Of a stretch of DNA of 64,000 bases, positions 49,396-57,330 are shown one piece after another. Both the position numbers and the translations under genes were made by a program. The stretch comes from Acidimicrobiales bacterium (lineage in GTDB: Bacteria > Actinomycetota > Acidimicrobiia > Acidimicrobiales > JACCXE01). Numbering within the stretch: the first letter of the stretch is position 1; the number at the start of each line of letters is the position of its first letter. The DNA is taken from assembly GCA_035546775.1 (NCBI GenBank), contig DASZWD010000004.1, positions 1 to 64,000 on the forward strand. The letters are read 5' to 3'. Below the pieces are notes generated by a model. It was not told the origin of the DNA. It saw nothing but the letters and a program-made list of their open reading frames with translations, and searched no databases.

Positions 49396-50975
49396 CAGTC
49401 CAACATCGCCGAAACGTTCACCGACGCCTCCGGGCGCGGCTCGGGCGGGGGCGTGGCGTCGCGCAAGGCGTTGGACCACAGGTCGATCGTGGCGGGCACG
49501 GCGAAAGGCGTGTCGACGCCGGCGAGCAGGCACTCGCCGGGCATGAGCGTCTGGATCTCGGTGTGCAGCGCCGAGAGGTCCTGCTTGGCCGAGCCGCGCA
49601 GGATGTTGCGGTCGCGCTCATCCGCGAGGCCAAGGATGAAGAAGGTGTTGAACTGGCTGAGGAGCTCCGCATCGACCAGCTTGGGCTGCTGGGTGACGGC
49701 GACGAGGCCGACCTTGAACTTGCGGCCTTCGCGCGCCACGCGCGGGAACACGTTCACATCGGCGTCGTTGGCCTTGGCCAGCACGCGCTGGGCCTCTTCG
49801 AGCACCACCGCGACGGTGGGCAGGCTGGCGTGGGCGTTGCGGTCGTCGAGGAATTGCTGCTGCCACGACTCGAGCACCCGGCGCGTGAGGAACGACGCCA
49901 CCAGCAACTCTTCGGTCGAGTCGAAGCCGCTGGCGTCGACGAGCACGACCTTGCCCTCGCGCAGGTCGCGTTCGATCTGGTTGGCCACCGACACGTCGGC
50001 ATCGGCGCTGATGGCGTCGAGGTTGCAGATGCGCCGCGCGCGGCGGTGCAGGACCTGGAGCGTCGACAACGCCACGGACTTGCCGAGGTCGATGTCGCGG
50101 AAACCCACGAGGTCGTCGAGCTGCGCGAAGGGCAGCAGCCACGACAGGCCGGGGTACTGCGACGAGTAGAAGCGTTCGAGTTCGAACAGGCCTTCGGTCT
50201 GGGCGCGCGACGTGTCGCCCGTGGCGGTGCGCAAATCGTCGCTCGTCATCTCGCCGAGCGACACCCGCAGCGCGGACACGTTCGGCGCCTTGACGCTCGA
50301 GTACGTGCGCAGCCGCCGCTGCGCCCACGGGTGACGGGCCAGTTCGCTGCGGTACTCGCCGTGCGGGTCGATGATCAGCAGGCCGTAGCGGCCGTTGGCC
50401 TGCATGGCGGCGCCGGCGAGCACCATCATCAGGTTCGACTTGCCCATGCCGGTAGTGGCGAACACGCCGACGTGCTTGGCCAGGCTCTCGCCGCTGATGC
50501 CGACGGGCACGTCGACGGTGGTCTCGCCCGAGCGCAGCACGCCGACGTGCAGGTCGCCCATCGAGCGTTCGAGGAACGCCAGGTCGGTGGCCTCGGGCGA
50601 CACCACGCGGGAGAACTGCGTCGGCAGCGACTTGGGCTTGCGGAACTCCTTGCCATCGGGAGTGAGGTAGCCGAGGCAGCGGCAGTCGGCGACGCGGTAC
50701 GTCCGTCGTTCCGCCTCGTACAGCGGGTGGGCGCCGGCGTCGTCGCGGGCGTCGTCGGCCAGCATGGTGCCGGCGACGCGCTCGGCCCAGCCCGGCTCGC
50801 GGTGCTCGTGGCCGTAGGTGACGTCGACGACGCGGAACAGATAGCGGCGCCTGGTGGCGTCGTCGATGGCGACGAGCAGCTCGCCGAGGAACAGGTCGTC
50901 GTCGGGCGCGGCGCGGAACACGCCTTCGAGGACGTTCTTGCCGAACAGCCGGCCGCGGGTGTGGGCCGTCGTCAC
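49395..50975 (-). CDS. herA: HerA-family bipolar DNA translocase
   Basis: A 526-aa hexameric ATPase of the HerA/FtsK superfamily. An N-terminal HAS-barrel-like beta region (about 5-130) is followed by Walker A ATTGMGKSN (173-181), IIDPHGEYR, Walker B VAVVLEEAQRVL (about 388-399) and VTQQPKLVD. HerA pumps DNA and activates the NurA nuclease for 5'-strand resection together with Mre11-Rad50. GTG 50975 overlaps the nurA stop (GTGA). The neighbouring nurA and sbcD genes make a repair role much more likely than a phage-defence one. Confidence 0.9.
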   Translation of the reverse strand: MTTAHTRGRLFGKNVLEGVFRAAPDDDLFLGELLVAIDDATRRRYLFRVVDVTYGHEHREPGWAERVAGTMLADDARDDAGAHPLYEAERRTYRVADCRCLGYLTPDGKEFRKPKSLPTQFSRVVSPEATDLAFLERSMGDLHVGVLRSGETTVDVPVGISGESLAKHVGVFATTGMGKSNLMMVLAGAAMQANGRYGLLIIDPHGEYRSELARHPWAQRRLRTYSSVKAPNVSALRVSLGEMTSDDLRTATGDTSRAQTEGLFELERFYSSQYPGLSWLLPFAQLDDLVGFRDIDLGKSVALSTLQVLHRRARRICNLDAISADADVSVANQIERDLREGKVVLVDASGFDSTEELLVASFLTRRVLESWQQQFLDDRNAHASLPTVAVVLEEAQRVLAKANDADVNVFPRVAREGRKFKVGLVAVTQQPKLVDAELLSQFNTFFILGLADERDRNILRGSAKQDLSALHTEIQTLMPGECLLAGVDTPFAVPATIDLWSNALRDATPPPEPRPEASVNVSAMLD

Positions 50976-51964
50976 GAGGCGCGCTCCATCATGCGGTGGC
51001 GATCGGTGAAGGCGCGGTGCAACACGTCGGCGCGCACCCCGGCGACGTGCAGCCGCTCCTCGATGCTCATCCACGCTTCCTCGCGCAGCCACGGCGGGCA
51101 GGCGGCGAGCCGGTCGGCGACGGTGAGCGGATACGGGTAGCCGGGGAAGGCCGCGTCGTCGGCGACGGTGGCCACTTGGGCGACGGCGAGTTCGGGGTCG
51201 GCGCCGGGCCCGACGTCGAGGCGGAACGAGTACGGCGCGTCGGGATCGAGGCGGGCGGCCACGACGGTGAAGGGCACGCCGGTTTCGGCGGGGGAGTGAC
51301 CGACGCGGGCCCACCAGCGGGCGCGGGCGCCGAGGGTGATCTCGGCCTCGGCCTCGAGCTGGCCGATGAGGGGTGCGCCGCCGCGGGCAAGCGACGTGTG
51401 CTTGGTCACGCCGACCACAGTGACACCCCGCTCGGCCGCCCCCGTCAACAGGTCGGTCACCCAGCCGACGGGCAGGCGCGGGTCGGGCCGCAGGTCGCCG
51501 TCGACGAGCACGAGCGCGCCGGCGCACGCCTCCTGAATGGTGCGCTCGATACCGTCCCACTCGATGCGCTCGCGCAGGAGGTTGACGTCGATCGCGGTGT
51601 TGGCCGGCAGCGCCAGGCCACCGTCGAGCCGGGCGAGTTCGACGGCGCGCTGGCCGAGGCCCACGAGGTGGGCCCGCAGCTCGCCCTCGTCTTCCACCTT
51701 GGCCACCCGGTCGACGAAGCAGCACCGCCCGGCGCGCACCACGTAGACCTGCAGGCAGCGGGCGTCGCGCACCAGCGCCTGGCCGCCGTCGACGGCCCAC
51801 ACCTCGGGCGGCGCGGCGGGCGCGGGGGTGAGCGGGCGCGGCACGAGGTCGCCGTCGATGACCAGATCGCCGTCGTCGGAGTCGGTCGCCACGCCGGCCG
51901 TGCCGGCCAGGATCGCGGCGAGGCGCTCGGCCACGTCGTCTAGCGGTGCGGCTCCCAACGGCAT
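50972..51964 (-). CDS. nurA: NurA-family 5'-3' nuclease
   Basis: A 330-aa protein with the NurA domain: an acidic strand WAVDGGQALV (Asp59) and GALVLVDGDLRPDP (Asp155, Asp157) as metal-binding acids, plus late TVVGVTKHTSLARG and PFTVVAARLDPDAPYSFRLD segments typical of the RNase H-like NurA fold. It pairs with HerA to resect DNA ends. First gene of the four-gene operon; ATG 51964 has GACAAT 6 nt upstream and GGAGG immediately before it. Confidence 0.85.
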   Translation of the reverse strand: MPLGAAPLDDVAERLAAILAGTAGVATDSDDGDLVIDGDLVPRPLTPAPAAPPEVWAVDGGQALVRDARCLQVYVVRAGRCCFVDRVAKVEDEGELRAHLVGLGQRAVELARLDGGLALPANTAIDVNLLRERIEWDGIERTIQEACAGALVLVDGDLRPDPRLPVGWVTDLLTGAAERGVTVVGVTKHTSLARGGAPLIGQLEAEAEITLGARARWWARVGHSPAETGVPFTVVAARLDPDAPYSFRLDVGPGADPELAVAQVATVADDAAFPGYPYPLTVADRLAACPPWLREEAWMSIEERLHVAGVRADVLHRAFTDRHRMMERAS

Positions 51965-52002
51965 CCTCCGATTGTCGCAGGACGGTGTGACAACCTCGTG
52001 CC

Positions 52003-52296
52003 ATGGTCCTGGAGATCACGACGTTTCGCCTGCTCGCCGACGTGGACGACGAGTCGTTCCTGGCGGCGGACAAGGCCGTGCAGACCGAGGTCTTCCCCAA
52101 CTCGCAGGGTTATCTGCGGCGCACCACGGCCAAAGCGGACGACGGCGAGTGGCTGGTGGTGGTTCTGTGGGCCGACGAGCCCGACATCGACGAGTTCAAC
52201 GCGCGCATCGTCAGTGACCCGATCCAACTCGCCTTCGACGAACTCATCGACCGCGGCACCATCCGCACCAAGCGCTACACAGACATCGGCGGCTGA
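52003..52296 (+). CDS. small conserved protein, possible ABM-like dimeric alpha/beta barrel
   Basis: A 97-aa protein beginning MVLEITTFRLLADVDDESFLAAD and containing WLVVVLWADEPDIDEFNA (cut), a pattern seen in antibiotic-biosynthesis-monooxygenase-like ferredoxin-fold proteins. No cofactor ligand is evident. It is divergent from nurA (38-bp gap) and convergent with a VOC protein gene. Function unknown. Confidence 0.6.
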   Translation: MVLEITTFRLLADVDDESFLAADKAVQTEVFPNSQGYLRRTTAKADDGEWLVVVLWADEPDIDEFNARIVSDPIQLAFDELIDRGTIRTKRYTDIGG

Positions 52297-52303
52297 CACA
52301 CGG

Positions 52304-52657
52304 TCACTGCTGCACGAGGGTCAGCGGGTTGCCTTCGGGGTCGGTGATGAAGGCGATGGTCGGGCCGCCGGGGACGTCGAAGGGGTCTGATTGCTTGGAA
52401 CCGCCGAGTTCGACGGCGCGCGCCAACGAATCGCCGATGTCGCGCACCTGCACGTAGAGCGAGAACCCGAGGCGCTCCGGGTGCTGCGCGATGTGGCCGC
52501 CGGGACCGGGCTCGGGGCCGCCGATGCCGGGCTCGACCGTCATGATCGGACCGTCGCCGATCTTCCAGTTGAACAGCGCGCCGTAGAACGCCTTCATCGC
52601 TTCCGCGTCGCGCGCTTCGAGCGCCCAGTGCACAACGGGACGAGCCCAGTCAGCCAT
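52304..52657 (-). CDS. VOC-family (glyoxalase-like) protein
   Basis: A 117-aa vicinal-oxygen-chelate protein: VVHWALEARDAEAMKAFYG, then LFNWKIGDGP, GFSLYVQVRDI and ITDPEGNPLTLVQQ. This is the group of small glyoxalase/bleomycin-resistance-like proteins that bind a metal or small ligand; the C-terminal EGN-PL is typical. ATG 52657 has TATTCT 6 nt upstream. Ku begins 17 bp away on the other strand. Substrate unknown. Confidence 0.8.
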   Translation of the reverse strand: MADWARPVVHWALEARDAEAMKAFYGALFNWKIGDGPIMTVEPGIGGPEPGPGGHIAQHPERLGFSLYVQVRDIGDSLARAVELGGSKQSDPFDVPGGPTIAFITDPEGNPLTLVQQ

Positions 52658-52663
52658 TCGGCA

Positions 52664-52669
52664 AGAATA
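52664..52669 (-). promoter_or_regulatory. candidate -10 element of the VOC gene (overlaps that of ku)
   Basis: On the minus strand TATTCT lies exactly 6 nt before ATG 52657. The overlapping plus-strand hexamer AAGAAT (52663-52668) lies 6 nt before the Ku ATG, so the two divergent genes may share one AT-rich box. Confidence 0.4.
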
Positions 52670-52674
52670 CGGGC

Positions 52675-53478
52675 ATGCCTCCGCGTTCACTTTGGAGCGG
52701 CGCGATCAGCTTCGGCTTGGTCAACGTGCCCGTGAAGATGATGACGGCCGTGTCGCCCAAGGACGTCCGCTTCAACCAGCTGCACGCCAAGGACCACAGC
52801 CGCATCCAGCAGAAGCGGTTCTGCGCCGAGGAAGGCGTCGAGATTCCCTTCGACGAGATCGTCAAGGGCTACGAGGTGCGTCCCGGCCAGTACGTCGTCA
52901 TCGAGCCCGAAGAGCTCGACGGCCTTGACCCCGTCGCTACCCACACCATCGACATCCTCGAGTTCGTCGACCTCGACCAGATCGACCCCGTCTACTTCGA
53001 CCATCCGTACTACCTCGTGCCCGACACGCGGGCCGAGAAGGCCTACGCGCTGCTCGCCCGCAGCCTCGAGAGCACCGGCAAGGTCGGCATCGCCAAGTTC
53101 GTGATGCGCACCAAGGAGTACCTGGCGGCGGTTCGGGCCTCGCAGGGCGCGCTGGTCATCTCGACGTTGCTCTACGGCGACGAGGTCGTGCCGATCGAAA
53201 CCCTCGACGTGCCCGGCATCGAAACCGAGCTGTCCGAGCGCGAGCTCAAGATGGCCGAAGCGCTCATCGAATCGCTGACGGAGAAGTTCGACCCCGACCG
53301 GTACGAGGACACCTACCGCGAGAAGGTGATGGAACTCATCCGCCAGAAGGACGAGGGCGAGGAGATCGTCGTGCACGCGGACGTCGAACCGCCGACGAAG
53401 GTCGAGGACCTCATGGCCGCGCTCGAAGCGAGCGTGCAGGCCGCCCGAGACAAGCGTGCCGCCGCCAGCGAAGGTTGA
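52675..53478 (+). CDS. ku: Ku protein (non-homologous end joining)
   Basis: A 267-aa bacterial Ku that encircles DNA ends as a homodimer and recruits LigD. SLWSGAISFGLVNVPVKM, the Ku-core motif VVIEPEELDGL and the STLLYGDEV segment are all present. The C-terminal tail is short and Lys-poor, a minimal Ku. It overlaps the LigD polymerase gene by 23 bp, so both are made together. No ligase-domain LigD is in the window, so sealing must come from elsewhere. Confidence 0.95.
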   Translation: MPPRSLWSGAISFGLVNVPVKMMTAVSPKDVRFNQLHAKDHSRIQQKRFCAEEGVEIPFDEIVKGYEVRPGQYVVIEPEELDGLDPVATHTIDILEFVDLDQIDPVYFDHPYYLVPDTRAEKAYALLARSLESTGKVGIAKFVMRTKEYLAAVRASQGALVISTLLYGDEVVPIETLDVPGIETELSERELKMAEALIESLTEKFDPDRYEDTYREKVMELIRQKDEGEEIVVHADVEPPTKVEDLMAALEASVQAARDKRAAASEG

Positions 53479-54367
53479 GGTCGACGTCGCCGGCCGGCGA
53501 CTCACGCTCTCCAACCTCGACAAGGTCCTCTACCCCGAGGCGCACTTCACCAAGGCGGAGGTGATCGACTACTACGCCCGCATCGCGCCGGTGATGGTGC
53601 CGCACCTCGCGGGCCGGCCGATCACGTTCAAGCGCTATCCCGACGGCGTCGACGGCAAGTACTTCTTCGAGAAGAACGCGCCGAGCCACACGCCCGAGTG
53701 GGTGCCCACCATGACGCTCGCCGGCGGCGAGCGCGACGGCTCGTCGGTCATCAACTACCCGCGCATCGAAGAACCCGCGGCGCTGGTGTGGGCCGCCAAC
53801 CTGGCAGCCATCGAGATTCACCCCGGTCTGGCCCGCGCCGACCACATCCGCCAACCCGACCACGTTGTGTTTGACCTCGACCCGGGCGAGGGCACCGACA
53901 TCGTCGAGTGCTGCCAGGTCGGCCTGTGGTTGCGCGACGCCCTCGGCGATCTGGGCTTGCGGGCGTGGCCGAAGACGAGCGGCAGCAAGGGTCTTCAGGT
54001 GTACGTGCCGCTGCACACGCCGTGTGACTTCGAAGACACGCGGGCGTTCTCGCTCGCCATCGCGCAACTCCTCGAGAAGTGGCACCCCGACCTGATCGTG
54101 ACGACCCAAGAGAAGGACAAGCGCAAGGACAAGGTCCTCATCGACTGGCTCCAGAACGCGTCGTTCAAGACGACCATCGGCGTGTACTCATTGCGCGCCC
54201 GGCCCCAGCCGACGGTGTCGACGCCCGTCACCTGGGACGAAGTGGTCGCCGCCGACTTCGCGGACGATCTGTGCTTCACCGCCGCCGACGTGCTCGCCCG
54301 CGTCGAGCAGCACGGCGACCTGTGGGCCGAGATATTGACCGTCGAACAACGACTTCCAGGCATGTAG
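53456..54367 (+). CDS. ligD: stand-alone LigD polymerase (primase-polymerase) domain protein
   Basis: A 303-aa archaeo-eukaryotic primase-like polymerase that fills gaps and adds ribonucleotides during end joining. The metal-binding FDLDPGEG is near residue 140, KTSGSKGLQVYVPL near 175 and LIDWLQN near 225; NLDKVLYPE at the N-terminus is diagnostic of LigD-Pol. It lacks the ligase and phosphoesterase domains found in mycobacterial LigD. GTG 53456 lies inside ku. pafB follows 12 bp downstream. Confidence 0.92.
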   Translation: MPPPAKVEVDVAGRRLTLSNLDKVLYPEAHFTKAEVIDYYARIAPVMVPHLAGRPITFKRYPDGVDGKYFFEKNAPSHTPEWVPTMTLAGGERDGSSVINYPRIEEPAALVWAANLAAIEIHPGLARADHIRQPDHVVFDLDPGEGTDIVECCQVGLWLRDALGDLGLRAWPKTSGSKGLQVYVPLHTPCDFEDTRAFSLAIAQLLEKWHPDLIVTTQEKDKRKDKVLIDWLQNASFKTTIGVYSLRARPQPTVSTPVTWDEVVAADFADDLCFTAADVLARVEQHGDLWAEILTVEQRLPGM

Positions 54368-54370
54368 TTT
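54365..54370 (+). promoter_or_regulatory. candidate -10 element of pafB
   Basis: TAGTTT overlaps the LigD-Pol stop codon and lies 9 nt before ATG 54380, with no ribosome binding site. It could give pafBC its own leaderless transcript. Confidence 0.35.
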
Positions 54371-54379
54371 GCGAGCCGC

Positions 54380-55294
54380 ATGGACAAGGTCGAGCGGCTC
54401 ACCAACATCGTCGCGTTGCTGCTGACGACTCGCCGCCCGCTCACCCTCGACGAGATCGCCGACGAGGTCGGCGGCTACCCCGAACGCGGCGAGTCGCGCC
54501 GCGCCGCGTTCGAGCGCGACAAGAAGACGCTGCGGGCCGAAGGTGTGCCCCTCGAAGTCGTGCCGCAGTCCGACGGCGGGAGCGCCTACCGCATCGACCC
54601 CGACGCCTACTACCTGCCGGCGCTCGACCTCACCGACGACGAGCGCGTCGCGCTCAACCTTGCAGTGGCCGCCGTCAACATCGACAACGACAGCGGCCGC
54701 GACGCCCTGTGGAAGCTGGGAGAAGGTGCGAGCAGCGGGCCGTCGCTCGCCGCGCTTCCCACCGACGACGGCTTGATCGACTTGTTCGACGCGTGGCGCC
54801 GCCGCGCCCCCGCCTTCTTCGACTACCGCGGTGAGCGCCGCGAAGTGCACGTGTGGGGTGTCGCTTTTCGCAACGGCCGCTGGTACGTCTCGGGGTGGGA
54901 CGCCGGGCGCCAGCACGAACGGCTCTTCCGCGTCGATCGCATCGACGGCGCGGTGGTCGTGGGCGACGACGGCACCGCCACGCCGACGCCGAGCGGGTTC
55001 GACCTCGCCGGTGCGCTACCCGGTCGCCAGTTCAACATGTATCCCCAGGACGACCTCGAAGAGGTCCTCGTCGACGTCGACGCCGGTTGGGCGCGCGGCG
55101 CCATCAACGACCTCGGCGAAGACTTCGTCGTCGAGCGACGCGACGACGGCTCGATCCGCGTGCGCCTGCACATCACGTCGCGCGACGGGTTTCGCTCGTG
55201 GCTCTACGGCTACCTCGACCACGCGGTGGTCGTCTCGCCGCCCGAAGTCGTCGCCGACTTCGTGGCGCACCTGGAGGAGTTGGCCCGTGGCTGA
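54380..55294 (+). CDS. pafB: WYL-domain regulator, PafB-like
   Basis: A 304-aa transcription factor: N-terminal winged helix (VERLTNIVALLLTTRRPLTL cut; residues 4-60), a middle helical part, and a WYL domain with WGVAFRNGRWYVSGWDAGR near 155-175, followed by a WCX-like C-terminal extension. It is paired with a second WYL regulator overlapping by 8 bp, as in mycobacterial pafB-pafC, whose products act together to activate the LexA-independent DNA-damage regulon. The position beside ku-ligD and near nurA-herA-sbcDC is consistent with that function. Confidence 0.85.
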   Translation: MDKVERLTNIVALLLTTRRPLTLDEIADEVGGYPERGESRRAAFERDKKTLRAEGVPLEVVPQSDGGSAYRIDPDAYYLPALDLTDDERVALNLAVAAVNIDNDSGRDALWKLGEGASSGPSLAALPTDDGLIDLFDAWRRRAPAFFDYRGERREVHVWGVAFRNGRWYVSGWDAGRQHERLFRVDRIDGAVVVGDDGTATPTPSGFDLAGALPGRQFNMYPQDDLEEVLVDVDAGWARGAINDLGEDFVVERRDDGSIRVRLHITSRDGFRSWLYGYLDHAVVVSPPEVVADFVAHLEELARG

Positions 55295-56225
55295 GCGCGA
55301 CCCCGGCCTGCGCTTCCGGCGGCTGCTGGCGATGGTCACGTGGCTGGCGGCGCGCCAGAACGCCAAGCTGAGCGAGATCGCCGAGCAGTTCTCGATGAGC
55401 GAAGACGACGTCGAGCGCGACCTGATGCTGGTGTCGATGTGCGGCCTGCCGCCGTACTCGCCCGATCAACTCATCGACGTGCTGATCGTCGACGACGTCG
55501 TCGAGGCGCGCATCCCCGAGTACTTCCACCGCCCCCGCCAGCTGACGGCCAACGACGCGCTGTCGTTGCTCACCGCCGGCCGCACGCTGCTGGCGGTGCC
55601 GGGCAACGAGACGTCTGGTCCCTTGGCGCGGGCGCTCGACAAGCTGTCGGCGTCGCTCGGCGGCGCCGACGGCGGCGTCGCCGTCGAACTCGACGCCCCG
55701 TTGCTGCTCGACGAGGTGCAGCGCGCTGTCGACAACGTCGAGCAGATCGAGATCACGCACTACTCCGCGGCCAAGGACACCATCTCGACGCGCACCGTCG
55801 ACCCGATCTCGGTGTTCAACGACGCCGGCCACTGGTACCTCGAAGCGTTCTGCCATCAAGCCGACAAGGTGCTGACGTTCCGCGTCGACCGCATCGAGGC
55901 GCTGCACCCCACCGGCAAGGCGCCGGCGCGCCCCAAGAAGTCCCAGCAGAAGGGCCACGTGCAACCCGCACCCGGGGCTGACACCGAAACCGTCACCATC
56001 ACCGTCGGCCCGCATGGGCGCTGGGTGACGGAGAACTATCCGGTCGAGTCCGTCGACGAGTTGAAGAGCGGAAAGCTGCGCATCACGCTGACGGTGTCGG
56101 GCGACGCGTTCCTCGACCGGTTGCTGCTGCGCCTCGGCCCCGACGTCGTGGTCAACCGCCCCGCGGCCAAGAAGGACGCGCTGGCCAAGGCGGCCAGGCG
56201 CGTGCTGGCGCGCTACTCGGCCTAA
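55287..56225 (+). CDS. pafC: WYL-domain regulator, PafC-like
   Basis: A 312-aa WYL transcription factor starting GTG 55287. The N-terminal helix-turn-helix lies in RRLLAMVTWLAARQNAKLSE and IAEQFSMSEDDVERD. The WYL core includes EITHYSAAKDTISTRTVDPI and GHWYLEAFCHQADKV, and a WCX-type domain ends the protein. It forms a natural pair with the preceding pafB. A stretch of Lys/Pro-rich linker (residues about 212-225) separates WYL and WCX. Confidence 0.85.
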   Translation: MAERDPGLRFRRLLAMVTWLAARQNAKLSEIAEQFSMSEDDVERDLMLVSMCGLPPYSPDQLIDVLIVDDVVEARIPEYFHRPRQLTANDALSLLTAGRTLLAVPGNETSGPLARALDKLSASLGGADGGVAVELDAPLLLDEVQRAVDNVEQIEITHYSAAKDTISTRTVDPISVFNDAGHWYLEAFCHQADKVLTFRVDRIEALHPTGKAPARPKKSQQKGHVQPAPGADTETVTITVGPHGRWVTENYPVESVDELKSGKLRITLTVSGDAFLDRLLLRLGPDVVVNRPAAKKDALAKAARRVLARYSA

Positions 56226-56289
56226 ACTGCCCAATCGGAGCCCGAGACCCCGTCTCCGCGTATTGGATCACGCGCGGAATGGGGCATTC

Positions 56290-56607
56290 ATGGAATTCGG
56301 GATCGGCATGACGTCGGCGTATGGCCGCACGACGCTGGCCGTGAGCGGCGACATCGACGCGGCCACGGCCGCACCGCTGCGCTCCGCACTGTCGACGGTG
56401 GCCGAGATCGGCGACGGAGAGATCTACGTCGACATGGCGGAGGTCACCTTCATCGAGTCCGCCGGACTGGCGTGCCTGCTCGAAGCGCACGCGGCGGCGA
56501 CCGCCGCGGGCAAGAAGCTCGTGGTCGTCCAGCCGTCACGGGTGGTGAGTCGCCTGCTCAAAGAGGCGGGCGAGCTCGAGCGCCTCAGTCCAGATCCTCG
56601 ACCTTGA
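56290..56607 (+). CDS. STAS-domain protein (anti-sigma factor antagonist-like)
   Basis: A 105-aa single STAS domain: LAVSGDIDAATAAPLRSAL, then IYVDMAEVTFIESAGLACLL, where the Ser of ESAGL is the residue phosphorylated by RsbW-type kinases. Such proteins release sigma factors from their anti-sigma when dephosphorylated by PP2C enzymes. A membrane protein with both an RsbW-like and a PP2C domain is encoded at 17346-19484 and could act on it. It overlaps the 3' end of the convergent GAF-ANTAR gene by 23 bp. Confidence 0.88.
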   Translation: MEFGIGMTSAYGRTTLAVSGDIDAATAAPLRSALSTVAEIGDGEIYVDMAEVTFIESAGLACLLEAHAAATAAGKKLVVVQPSRVVSRLLKEAGELERLSPDPRP

Positions 56608-57313
56608 TCCGCCCGTCGATGATGGAGGCGGCGACGTCGACGAGCTTGTGGCGATTGCCGCGGGCGTAACGGCGCAGGGCGTCGAACGCCTTTTCCATCG
56701 GCCAGCCCGTCTGGCCGGCGATCACGCCCTTGGCCTGTTCGATCACGACGCGGCTGTTCAACGCGTCGGCGAGCTGGTTGGTGACGGCCTGTTGCTCGAC
56801 CACCGCGCGGTGTTGCAACACCGTGAGCGTCGCGACGTCGGCGAAGGACTGCGCCACGACGAGATCGTCGGGCGAGAAGCCGTCGACCTCGCAGTCGAAC
56901 ATGCCGAGCACGCCGATGAGCCCGCCGCGGGTCCGCAGCGGCAGCGAGTGCACGGAGCGGAAGTTCATCGCCAGCGCGGCCGCGGCGAACAGCGGCCAGC
57001 GCCGCAGTTCGTCCTGGAGGTCGGCGGCGCCGACCGACGTGCCGCTGTGGAACGCCTCGTAGCACGCGCCCTCCTGCGCCTGGAGGGCGATCAGCTCGAC
57101 GAGCTGTACCTCGTCCGACGACGACGCCACCAGCTTGAGTTCGCCGTTGCCGGTGGCGAGCAGGAGGCCCGCCGCATCGGCTCCCAGCACGTCGACGCAA
57201 CTCGTGGTCACGATGGTCAGCAGGTCGATGACGTCGAAGTCCTCGACGAGGGTGTCGGTCAGTTCGACGAAGACGCGCGCGATGCGCGCTTCGCGAGAAG
57301 GCTCGTCAGTCAC
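56585..57313 (-). CDS. GAF-ANTAR domain RNA-binding regulator
   Basis: A 242-aa protein. A GAF domain (about 25-165; VDVLGADAAGLLLATGNGE, VHSLPLRTRGGLIGVLGMF) is followed by a C-terminal ANTAR helix bundle (about 180-235; NQLADALNSRVVIEQAKGVI and AFDALRRYARGNRHKL). ANTAR proteins bind paired hairpins in nascent RNA and block termination. GTG 57313 begins the family sequence. No ANTAR hairpin target was recognised in the immediate neighbourhood. Confidence 0.9.
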   Translation of the reverse strand: MTDEPSREARIARVFVELTDTLVEDFDVIDLLTIVTTSCVDVLGADAAGLLLATGNGELKLVASSSDEVQLVELIALQAQEGACYEAFHSGTSVGAADLQDELRRWPLFAAAALAMNFRSVHSLPLRTRGGLIGVLGMFDCEVDGFSPDDLVVAQSFADVATLTVLQHRAVVEQQAVTNQLADALNSRVVIEQAKGVIAGQTGWPMEKAFDALRRYARGNRHKLVDVAASIIDGRIKVEDLD

Positions 57314-57330
57314 ACGGATCCTGTACCCAA

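Noticed and set aside
46040-51964. HerA as part of a HerA-based antiphage system
   Set aside because: The neighbours are NurA, Mre11 and Rad50 homologues in one overlapping operon outside the mobile element, which fits chromosomal end resection better.
56223-56249. Second sigma-28-like promoter before the STAS gene
   Set aside because: TAAA is followed by CCGAGA at poor spacing and match, and TAAA overlaps the pafC stop codon.
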